Shown: positions 23,401 to 36,000 of the stretch, piece after piece
Numbering within the stretch: the stretch's first letter is position 1
How the letters are laid out: each line of letters opens with the position of its first letter
Assembly: GCA_905116865.2 (NCBI GenBank)
Contig: CAJHNH020001110.1
Location: 170,856 to 234,855, forward strand
Length of the DNA stretch: 64,000 nt
From: Candidula unifasciata
Lineage: Eukaryota > Mollusca > Gastropoda > Stylommatophora > Geomitridae
Direction of reading: 5' to 3'
Made by a program: the position numbers and the translations under genes
The notes under the pieces: generated by a model
What the model was told of the DNA's origin: nothing
The model's input: the letters and a program-made list of their open reading frames with translations, nothing else
The model's database searches: none

Positions 23401-26400
23401 CTGCACCGGCGGAAGAAGCAGGGAACCAACAGTTTGCCAGATGTGTAAAATTGATGTGCATGCAAAGCTCAAATTCTGGAGCAAGACAAATCCACAACTG
23501 GAAGAACAACTAGAACTTTCCACTGAAGTTTACCGCCAGGGAAAACATGAAGAAGATCTTCCCTATAGCTCTTTCTATCTCTTAATTAATCCTCTTTTCT
23601 TTAACCCACCCTCTCCCTGCATTCTTCAGAATGTTTTTTCTTCTTCTTTTCCTCTTTTCACCTACCCCCTTCTCAAACTCTCACTAGAATATTACCTTCA
23701 TCATTCTTTTTCTCCAGGTCCATGATAAAACTCCGCAGGGGTTCAATGTACCGGGACAGCTTGTCCAGCTTCTTGACATACTCCACCTCTTCCTGGGACG
23801 TGCTGGGGGGACCGGGGCTGGGGTCAACCACAGTGGTACCTGGGTAGAGACAACAATCTTGTGTTTGAAACAGATACAAGTCTGACAACAAACATGTAAC
23901 ATTTGAAACGGAAACAAGAATACAAACTAAGAAACGATCTTTAAAACAGAAACAGGTCTTCAAGAAAAGACACAATCCCTGATTTGGAAACAAGTCTTCA
24001 AACTAATACACAAGAAGACCGAGAGCAACAAAGAGATAGATACTTTATATAGCTGGCACCTGCAAAAAGTTGAGCAAATCTACCAGTAGAGCCACCCGAG
24101 AAAAGCAAGACAAATACAGAAAACCACGACACTGGGCTACAGCCTGGTATCAGTGAGACGGCAAAAGAAGAACAAAAACAATTCTTCAAACTAAGATATC
24201 TTCTTCTTTCTTTTTTTTTCTCCAGCTTGAAATAGATTATCTATATCAATGTTGTCTCTGGTATGAACTTCACTGTCTTTTGTAACTGGCCATAAGTTTT
24301 GCCTTGATGTGTTTGTATTTGGGACAGTCTTGGAGGACATGACCTGTTGTCTCAGGTGCCAATCCACATGTGCACATGGCTGGTTTGTCGATTAAAAATT
24401 TTGTGTATATGTGGCTGAGAAGTTGACTGTGTCCTGATCTAAGGTGTAGAATAATAATTTGCTCTTGTCTGTCAATAAAATGTTAATCAGCTTGGGCATG
24501 TTTTGGTAGCTTTCTGATAGATCTGATTATTCTCTTCTTTTGTTGATAAGAGACTGGTAGATCATTTGCACCTTCCTTAGCTAGTTTATCAGCTCTTTCA
24601 TTTCCAGGAACTCTATAGTGGGATGGCATCCACTGCATAATTAAATTACACCGGCTGCCTAGTTTGGAGAGTAGTGTTCATATACCATGTAGTTTTCCAG
24701 ACTTGAGTGCCTGCAGCACTGTTCTTGCATCTGTCAGGAATACCACGGGTTGTGAAATATGTCGTATATTGAAGTTTCTCTGCTGCTATTTTGACGGCTT
24801 GAACTTCTGCTTCATAGTTGTGACAGTGCTTTCGTGTAGGTATTGTGGCTATATATCTGGTTGCTCAATATACACTCCTGCTCCTACATTTCTGCTTGCA
24901 TTTTGTGCTGACCTTTCCGTATAGACATGAACCCAAAGATTATGTGGATATTCGTATCAAGTAGAGCGAGGGTGGCTGTTTTACACTATACACTGATTTA
25001 TTCTTCCTTGTTAAATAATCCTTTTACTTCTGTCTGGATGTGTATTGGCAACTTATAATCCTCTTTCCAAGGGGACTGATCTGGAATAGCATTTAAGGGG
25101 CTATCAGTTGCAGGCAGATAATTGGTTTGCAGAGTCGCTGGGCCTGATGGATGAAACTGCTTCTTTTTAGTCATCCCATTGTAGATTTTGGAATCTTTCT
25201 TTTCTTTCATAGTGTGTTCAGGCATGCTAAAAGACTTATCTGCTTGTATTAGTATCTTAGTGTCTTTTTGTTCTGTCCGTGACTGAGTCATCGCCATCTT
25301 CAACAACACACATATAGGTGTTGATTTCATCCTGCCTGTTATGACTCTGAGCACTTGATTGTGCGCCTTGTCTAACTTTTGTAAGTGTGGTTTTTGACGC
25401 TGAACTCCATGCAGTTAACCTGTGTTCAAGGTGTGCTCGTACACTTTGTTGATAAACTTTCCCAAGTATTTTCCCATTTGCACTCAGATATAACCTTTGA
25501 AACAGAAACAAATCTTCAAACTAAAATATAATCTTTGAAACAGAAACAAATCTTCAAACTAAAATATAATCTTTGAAACAGAAACAAATCTTCAAACTAA
25601 GACACAATCTCTGACACAGAAATAAGTATTCAAACTAAGATATCATCTTTAAAAAAAAAAAAAAACAAGTCTTCAAACTAAGACAATCTCTGAAACAGAA
25701 ATAAGTATTCAAACTAAGATATCATCTTTAAAAAAAAAAAAAAAGTCTTCAAACTAAGACAATCTCTGAAACTGAAGCAAAGTCTACAAACTATCAGCTC
25801 ATGTCACTATCTAGCAGACGTGACTCACTCACCTGGAGTGTGCAGCATGGTGTTTGGAGACGGAGCTCCCATTCTCATGGCTGGAGACATCATCACATGT
25901 GGGGAAGGCACCATGGCCAGTGGGGACCTGTTTATAACCATAGAGATTTAAGTATTCATCAGGTACAGCCTACACTGTGTAGTATCCAACAAATCTGCAA
26001 ATTGACTGTTTCTCTGCCCATCACCTTCAGTCTAATATGGCTGATAGAAGGGCAGTCCATTATCGCACTGAATTGTTTTTCGCCTCTGATCATTGCTTGC
26101 AAACACAGTTTTCACATATAAACTAGAAGCCACAGTTTTGCTTCCTAAACTACTGAGTTAGGTGCTTGGTGCAACACTGTGAGCCTTGTTTTGTGTGTAA
26201 TACTTTTAATTTGTGCCCGAAGCAGTTTATGCCTTGACATGTGCCTAATGCACTATACTGTGCATGTACTGCCAAACTGTCATGACTGAGTACTTCCATC
26301 AATGAGAAACTGCAGTTCTGGTGGCAACTGTTGATGTTGGCATCTGTAGAGACTGCCTTGAGCATTCACTAATTGCTCATTAGCTTTAAATTGAGACAAT

Positions 26401-29400
26401 GATGGGATTTTTAATGTGCTTTTTACTGCCAAATGAACAGAGCAATAAGGAATGACCCGTTTGCTATGAAATTAAAGCCTTGACAATCTTTGCTCCGGAA
26501 GCATACAAACTGGCATATGCAATCATGTACCCCACAAACCACTGATAGGGAAGCCATGGTGGCTCAGCGGCTAGCAGACACACCTTCTGGCACAGGAGTC
26601 ATGTTTTTAAATCTCATTTAATTCTTTGAGTCCCAGGGGGTTTAGCATCACAGGCCCAAGGGGTAGACACGAGAGACTTAAAATCGGCGCATCATGCGTT
26701 TATTGGGCCTCTAGGTAGGAATCTATGAACGTGTCATGCGTTCTTTGGGACTCAAAGAGTTAAAGTAGATAAAAAATATATTAAAAAAATTAACATTAAA
26801 ACTGACCAGGGTTTTCATGTCTAAAATGGGTGCCAGGCGAAGTAATTCACCCAAGGAATGCCAGTTCCTTCTCATAATCATCATGCAGGAGGTCCTGTGT
26901 TCTTTCATCCTTACTTCTTTTCTTCTGCTGCCGTGGCTTTGTTACAATGTGTTTAACTTTATCTTCAGCGATCTCTGCTCACTTGCTTAATCCCCTGTGG
27001 GTCACAAAGTGGGATGTCATCTGCAGGTCCCTGAGATTGTTTCCCCAAGGCTTAGAGGTCAGGTCTGCTGGGTGTGGCCATATGTTGCTTCGCAGCTCCT
27101 CTAACAGAGGACACTCTTACAAGATTGAGAGTCTGTTCAGCACAAAAGACACTGATGGAGAACTGTTGTGGTTCATGCCTAATTTATATGAGTATTTGTC
27201 AAGTTTGTTGTGTCCAGTGCATAAGCGAAAAATTGTGACTTGGTTTGTTCTGTCCAAATGACTGATGAAATCTTGTTCTTGGTCATAACCTCTGTCCATT
27301 TTCCAAAATTTGTTAATGATACTATTTGAATTTCTTCAAATGTTACTGGCAATTTGTGTGTAATATGTACATTGACTCACACTGAGGCAGATTTCTTCAA
27401 AACTGACATTGATTCATTGCCAGGCTGACCCAGCCTGAAATGAGACCAGGTAATTTTCTAGGAAACAGAGACGGTCGACCTACTGTTGACAACATCCCCC
27501 ATCGAGCACCGGCTGGTCTATAAAAATATAAGTCTGGTTATCCCAGAGCGGGGCACTCGCTTGCCATGGCAATCTAAAATGTTGCCGAAGACTGAGAAAG
27601 TAGTCTAAAGCCATGTGGATTTAAAAAGCAAGGGGAACTACCATATTATTATCCCAAGAAACTCATGATGGAAGCCACAGAATACCATGAATAAAGAAGA
27701 TTCTGACATTTTAAAAGATATGAACATCAAGGAAGATTGGCTAAAACACAGCATCTTGTCTCGGAAGCTGAAATATTTTGGTCATATCAAGCGCCACAGC
27801 GGATTTGAAAACACAATAATAGCAGAAGGCATTGTACCAGGAAGGAGGGACAAGGGCTGACTAACACAAAGAAGGGCACAGGATAAAAGTGACTCCTTGA
27901 ACATAAAAGTACATGAAGCAGGAGAGCTGGCAAGAGACTGAGTTTCTTTCAGGTAGACCGTGATAAGAGCAACGTTCTGCAAAGGATCTGCCACATAATG
28001 ATGATGATACCACTGATGTAAAAATTTTATTTAGTTTTTAAAAAAAAATCTTCAAATGCAGTAAAATACCACACATCTGATAAAATACATCACTACAAAC
28101 AAGAAACACCACAGATCTGATAAAATACAACACTACAAACTAGAAACTCCACAGACCTGATAAAACACAACACTACAAACTAGAAACACCACAGATCTGA
28201 TAAAATACAACACTACAAATGAGAAACACCACAGACCTGACTAAATACAACACAACAAACTAGAAACACCACAGATCTGATAAACACACTACAAACTAGA
28301 AACACCACAGACCTGATAAAACACCACACTACAAACTAGAAACACCACAGATCTGATAAAATACAACACTACAAACTAGAAACACCACAGATCTGATAAA
28401 ATACAACACTACAAACTAGAAACACCACAGATCTGATAAAATACAACACTACAAACTATTGAGGTGGGAGGGTGTCCCACTGGTCCTCTAACATGCATGG
28501 TGTAAACAGCGACTCAGCATATGTATTCAAATGTGTTGGGCCAAAAGATTGCAAATATCGCAGCCAACACAGAAGAAGACATGAAGCTATAGACAACGAC
28601 AGACTGCAACACCTACGCTGACGACCCTAGGTAACTAGTTGAACAGCAGCAGTTAGGACAACAGTTCTTACCCTGTAGCTGGTGACTGTATTGGCATGCC
28701 AGGTCCCTGCATGTTCACGTCACGTACCTGAAACCACAGTTCAATACTAGCTGCAGACACCATACGTAATGGAAAAACTAAACAGATTAACTGTAATGGG
28801 GGATATTTTGACCCAGTTTAGGATGGTTAGGAAGGCCCAAAGCTGACCTAAAACACCGAGATAGTCCAGATACTTGGATTAAACGAGAATCTGGAGATAG
28901 GTGACTAACCACTGGTTATCACGGGAACCACGATGATGCGACCCAAGGTCGCCACGGGAAAAGTAAAGGACCACCACGTGTTGTCACGTGAAACGAATCC
29001 GTGGTATAAGTCAGACTTGACTCTGGTCAAGTTTAGTTTGTGTCGACCTGTTGGAGTGAGAGGACGTGCGACTGAAAGTGAGAATGTCTACGTGAGTGCC
29101 TGTGGAGAAAGGAGACCCTGCCGACGAAGTGTGAAGCCGAGATCGACCATGCCAGTGTGTGAGATGGCCAGAACCTCAACGTGAATCCATGGGAGCCAAC
29201 TTTGGTCAGTGAATACTTGAAGAAGACTGTTCGTTGAAGGCTGCGTGAGTTTGGGTACGAGAGCTGTTCACTAGGACACCGACCGGACATTCTAGTTTGT
29301 AAGTGTAAATACGTCAATAAATTCATGTCTCGTAAGCTCACATCGGTGTCGGCTTGTGCCAGTTGTGTAACGTGGAGCGTGTGAGAAGATCATCCACCAC

Positions 29401-32400
29401 ACACGCATGAACACTGCCGAGACAACAAGAAGAAACACACACCACTTATTACATTAACATATTTTATACTGTCTGCTTCCTTTCATTACTCCTTCTTACA
29501 TGATTTGTTTCATAATAGCTTTTCCTGCCAAAAAATTACCATTTGTTTTCCCTGTTGTATAGTTAAACTTGTCAGAACAACACAGCCGGTTATCTTTTCA
29601 ATGATTGATTGAAATTTGTGGTTGTATTTGTGCAAGTCCTTTCCTTTCCTCAAAGTGAGCTTTCAAATCATAACTTGTGTAGTGTTTATAATCATAATTT
29701 GTGTTGCATTTATAATAATAATTTGTGCAGTTTTTACAATTATAATTTGTGCTGCATTTAAAAAAAAAAATTTATGTTGTGTTTATATTCATAGTTTGTG
29801 CTGTGTCTGTCATCATAATTTGTGTTGCATTTATAATGTGCGCTGTGTTTATGAACATAATTTACGTATTGTTTATATTCATTATTTGTGCTGTGTTTAC
29901 AATCATAATCTGTGCTCTATTTATAATCATAATTTGTGATGTGCCTAAAATCCTAATTTGTGTTGAGCTTATAATATTAATTTGTGTTGGATTTATAATA
30001 ATAATTTGTGGTGTGTTTAAAATCATAATTTGTGCTATGTTTATAATTATAGTTTGTGCTATGTTTATAACCATCATCTATGCTGTGTTTATAAACATAA
30101 TTTGTATTGTGTTTGCCTGAGAGGCAAAGAACCAACAGTGTGCATACGAATAAGCCAGATTTGCAGAGCGAACATGTACACAACACTTAGGTTCTGGAAC
30201 ATGACAGAATCCAGAGATGTACGAACAGCCAGAATTTTCCCTTGGAGTTTACAGCTATTGAACATGAAAAGGTGTACTTACTGGCATATATGATCCTTGC
30301 ATGTTCATTGGCACCATATTTCTGGTGTTTCCTGAGTGTTGGTAACCCATCTGGAGAAGAAAAAGGCAAATATTCACATCACCATCCCTGTTATAAAACG
30401 CACTGGAATGTTCTCACCAAGTTTTATTTCTATGGCACTATATGAAAGTCACCAAAGGGAAAATATGACAATGTTCACCGAAGTGAATTGACATAGTTGT
30501 TATTTATCCTTTTATAATATGCCAATGGCATTCACATGAATTCCTAGTCCAGATGAAGCAACTTTTTTTCTTACATAACTACACATATTTTTCAGAGATC
30601 TCAATGCTCAACCACTAATGTCACTTGGTGAGTGTCAATGGTTTTAGGTCACCTGGTGTAATGTCAATGATTTTAGGTCACTTGGTGTAGTGTCAATGAT
30701 TTTAGGTCACTTGGTGTAGTGTCAATGATTTTAGGTCACCTGGTGAAGTGTCAATGATTTTAGGTCACCTGGTGTAGATTTTTAAGAGCATGCATCTTTC
30801 CCATTGCAACATACGCCTGTGAGACCTGGACACTTACTAAACAAGCGGAACAGCGCATAAATGCATTTGAATATAAATGTTACAGACAGGTTCTAAGAAT
30901 ATCTTGGGTAAAGAAAAGAACAAATGCATCCATACTTCAAGAGCTGAATATTGAAGAGGGTTGGCTAGTAAAGACAATAAAACAAAGAAAATTGAAATAT
31001 TTTGGTCACTTGAAACGTCATGGAGGTCTAGAGAGAACAATAATGGAGGGGTATATGCCTGGGAAGAGAGGAAGAGGAAGGCCAAGGAGAAGATGGGTGC
31101 AGGATGTGGCAGATGATCTCCAGATGGGTGTATCAGACGCAGGACATCTTGCTCATGATAGGAAGGTTTTCCGGAGGGTTGTTATGGCAGCGAGGTTCCG
31201 CGAGGGACATGCTACTGAATGAATGAATGGTGTAGTGTCAATGATTTTAGGTCACCTGGTGTAGTGTCAATGGTTTTAGGTCACCTGGTGTAGTGTCAAT
31301 GATTTTAGGTCACTTGGTGTAGTGTCAATGATTTTAGGTCACCTGGTGTAGTGTCAATGGTTTTAGGTCACCTGGTGTAGTGTCAATGATTTTAGGTCAC
31401 TTGGTGTAGTGTCAATGGTTTTAGGTCACTTGGTGTAGTGTCAATGGTTTTAGGTCACCTGGTGTAGTGTCAATGGTTTTAGGTCACCTGGTGTAGTGTC
31501 AATGATTTTAGGTCACCTGGTGTAGTGTCAATGGTTTTAGGTAACCTGGTGTAGTGTCAATGATTTTAGGTCACTTGGTGTAGTGTCAATGATTTTAGGT
31601 CATTTGGTGTAGTGTCAATGATTTTAGGTCACCTGGTGTAGTGTCAATGGTTTTAGGTCACCTGGTGTAGTGTCAATGGTTTTAGGTCACCTGGTGTAGT
31701 GTCAATGATTTTAGGTCACCTGGTGTAGTGTCAATGGTTTTAGGTCACTTGGTGAAGTGTCAATGGTTTTAGGTCACCTGGTGTAGTGTCAATGATTTTA
31801 GGTCACTTGGTGTAGTGTCAATGATTTTAGGTCACTTGGTGTAGTGTCAATGGTTTTAGGTCACTTGGTGTAGTGTCAATGGTTTTAGGTCACTTGGTGT
31901 AGTGTCAATGATTTTAGGTCACTTGGTGTAGTGTCAATGATTTTAGGTTACTTGGTGAAGTGTCAATGATTCACCGAACTTTCTCTTCTTTTTTTGTCCG
32001 ACTACTTATGCCCTAAAGCATGGCTGAGAGGAGTTAGATGTAGTTTTCTGATTTTTGCTAGCAGCTTAGCTTGTGTTAATGTCATGCTGCGTTCCTGCAG
32101 TGCCTCTTTTACTCCCTCCACCTATTTCTTTCTTGGTCGCCCTCTTGCTTTGTAGCCTGCTGTTCTCTGGTACTACACCCGAGCTGCTGGCTTTGATTCT
32201 TTGATGTTCTATGAAATCATCTACTGCTACTGTGCCTACCATTATCTTTGAATCTTCATTGGTGAACTCTGCCTCTTCTGGTGTTACCCACCACATTTCT
32301 TTTTCCTTTAATCCCACGTGCTCCCATTTGATGTTTATTATTCATACTCAGTCTAAATCAGAATATTTTTCTTTTATCAGGTCTAACCAATCTTCTTTTG

Positions 32401-32990
32401 GCAGAATTTTAAAAATAACTAGGCCATAAAACTGGTATCAGAAATATTGTCTGATGTGTAAAAGCTTCGGTGTGATATTGATCACATTACCCATTAGGTG
32501 CCGATGTCTTTATATTAAAAAAAGACATGTGTAGAAATGGTTTTTTTGTGTGGTTACATCACACTAAAAGATGTGGGAATCGCCTTGGCAGAGCGGCTAG
32601 ACGTGCCGGGCTTTTCTTAAAAAATGACCTTGGCTCCCAGGTCGACCCAGCCTTGAGTGGGTACCGGGAAGTAGAGGCGGCCGGCGTGATGCTGACCACA
32701 TCACCCATCTTGTGCCATTGATCTATAAAAATATAGGTCCAGCCCTATATGCCTAAAGGCGTGGAAAAGGGTCCTTTACTTTACACTTAAAGATATAGGA
32801 TTTAGAATCACCTTGGAAGGAAAAAGTGAATGCAGGTGAGCAAGAGATAGACAGTGATTTGAGCGGGGGAAAAACATAAAGAGAAGGATTAATATTAAAT
32901 GATAGAATATACAGGCAGGCGGAGGGAGGGAGAGGGCAGCAATAAATATAAATAGGATATGTATATAGACATACATATATATAGTGAGAT

Positions 32991-33056
<66 letters not shown>

Positions 33057-36000
33057 CTGAAGATACACTTCTTTTTGCCTTTCTAGCCCCCAATGAGGCA
33101 CAGGCCCTCAGCCAACTCATGGCAAGTTTTTCTGTTCTCCACCATCACATGCAGCTCTCTCCATCTTTTTAACTTCACTCTCTAGTTCCCTTCTCCATGT
33201 GTTTTTTTTTTTTTTTTTGGGTCTGCCTTTATTTCTATGCGCCCGTGGGTTCTGGTGCAAAGACATTCTAGTTATATTGTTCTCAGGTTTTCTCTACGTT
33301 TATCCTATCCAAGAAGATACACTGCTGCCTACTTACTCTATAGGCTGTGGTATGCATAGCCTTTACTGGTACCCCAGAATATCGACAGGGGTGAGACTGA
33401 GTGTGAAACAGAAAGTCTCACAAATGGACTCAGTGAGAGAGACAGAGAGAGAGAAACAAAGCTGGAAATACACTGCAGTCTACTTACTCTATAGGCTGTG
33501 GTATGCATAGCCTTTACTGGTACCCCAGATATAGACAGGGGTGAGACTGAGCGTGAAACAGAAAGACACACAAATGGACAAAGTGAGAGAGACACAGAGA
33601 GAAACAAAGCTTGAAATACACTGCAGTCTACTTACTCCCTGGGCTGTGCTGTGCATGGACTGTCCTGGTACACCAGGCATGGACTGAGGCGAGGTCACCA
33701 TAAAAGCATCCTGTCGCTTCAAGAAATGATCACAATTAATTCATGCAAGCAGACACAAACTAGCTTTTCCCTAAACAACAGTCATAAGCTTTTTCCTAAA
33801 CAAATGTAAGTAGTTTTTCCATAAACAACTGTCATTAGCTTTTCCCTAAACAACTGTTATTAGCTTTGAATGAAACACTAAATAAATTGATACAACAACG
33901 TGACAAGAACAGCAACTACAACATAAAACCCTAGCGGTTCTGACATAAACAGAACAGAGAACATACATGGAGTTGCGGTGGCCTCTGCGGCATCCCCCGG
34001 CCATGCTGCATTATGGGCTGCCGAACCATCTGAACTTGCTGCTGGTTGCCAGGAGCTATTCCATGCATGCTTTGCATCATTCCACCTGTTTAACAATCGC
34101 AGGAAATCAATCAGGTATAAACGTAAAGAAATCACAATAGTTAAACGATACTTCCCTGAGATGACCCTTACAACTGAAGGCAATAGGATGAGTTGCATGA
34201 TTCTTTGTTAGTAAAAAGGGTCTCAATGGTGAAGTAGTCAAGCCTTGCACTATGAAAGTCATGCATTTTTTTTTCACAAAACCGAGGTTTCGGTTCATGA
34301 ATGAAATTTTTAGAGATCCCTAGAGATCTTCGCTAAAGCTATGGAATTCGTGCTTTGTGTATCATTTCTGGCAAATGCCTGCCATTTTGCAGAGAGAGCC
34401 ATATGAGATCAAACCCAGTGCATTCAAGTCGATCCTCTCGACTTTAACTATGTTGGTAAATGATGGAAGTTGGCATCTGTGGCTTAGCACTGCGTATATG
34501 CTTCGTAATTTTAGCTCAATTCAACTCTAGCTGTGGGCAATCTGGCAGCACACTGTTCTGTAGTAATTCTGCCAATGGTATCAAGAGATGAATGTTCAGA
34601 AAGTAATGGTATCAAGAGATGAATGTTCAGAAAGCAATGGTATCAAGAGATGAATGTTCAAGCAATGGTATCAAGAGACGAATGTTCAGAAAGCAATGTT
34701 ATCAAGAGATAAATGTTCAAGCAATGGTATCAAGAGATGAATGTTCAGAAAGCAATGGTATCAAGAGATGAAGGTTCAAGCAATAGTATCAAGAAACCAA
34801 TGTTCAGAAAGCAATAGTATCAAGAGATGGATGTTCAAGCAATGGTATCAAGAGACGAATGTTCAGAAAGCAATGGTATCAATAGATGAATGTTTAGAAA
34901 GCAATGGTATCAATAGATGAATGTTTAGAAAGCAATGGTATCAATAGATGAATGTTCAAAAAGCAATGGTATCAAGAGACAAATTTTCAGAAAGCAATGG
35001 TATCAAAAGATGAATGTTCAGGAAGCAATGGTATCAAGAGATGAATGTTCAGAAAGCAATGGTATCAAGAGATGAATGTTTAGAAAGCAATGGTATCAAG
35101 AGATGAATGTTTTAGAAAGCAATGGTATCAAAGATGAATGTTCAGAAAGCAATGGTAACAGACGAATGTTCAGAAAGCAATGGTATCAAGAGACAAATGT
35201 TCAGAAAGCAATGGTATCAAAAGACAAATGTTCAGAAAGCAATGGTATCAAGAGACAAATGTTCAGAAAGCAATGGTATCAAGTGATGAATGTTCAGAAA
35301 GCAATAGACAAATGTTCAGAAAGCAATGGTATCAAAAAGACGAATGTTCAGAAAACAATGGTATTAAGAGATGGAATGTTCAGAAGCAATGGTATCAAGA
35401 GATGAATGTTCAGAAACAATGGTTCAAGAGATGAATGTTCAGTGGTATCAAGAAACGAGAATGTCCAGAAAACAATGGTATCAAGAGATTAATGTTCAGA
35501 AAGCAAATGGTATTAAAAGATGAATGTTCAGAAAGCAATGGTATCAAGAGACGAATGTTCAGAAAGCAATAGTATCAAGAGATGAAATGTTCAGAAAGCA
35601 ATGGTATCAGAAAGGTATCAAGAGATGAATGTTCAGAAAGCACAATGGTATTTCAAGAGATGAAAATGTTCAGAAAGCAATGGTATCAAGAGATGAATGT
35701 TCAGAAAACAATGGTATCAAGAGGTATGTTCAGAGATGAATGTTCAGAGAGCAAAAGCAATGGTATCAAGAGACGAATGTTCAGAAAACAATGAAAGCAA
35801 TGTATCAAGAGATGAATGTTCAGAAATAGCAATGGTATTCAGAAAAGTATCAAAAGACGATGTTCAGAAAACAATGGTATCAAGAGATGAATGTTCAGAA
35901 AGCAATGGTATCAAGAGATGAATGTTCAGAAAGAGATGAATGTTCAAAAGCAATGGTATCAAGAGACGAATGTCCAGAAAACAATGTTCAGAATGAATGT

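Noticed and set aside
30992..31222. Independent 76-codon gene
   Set aside because: It is the intact end of the family 1 retrotransposon polyprotein, as shown by the upstream ACETWTL region and three other copies.
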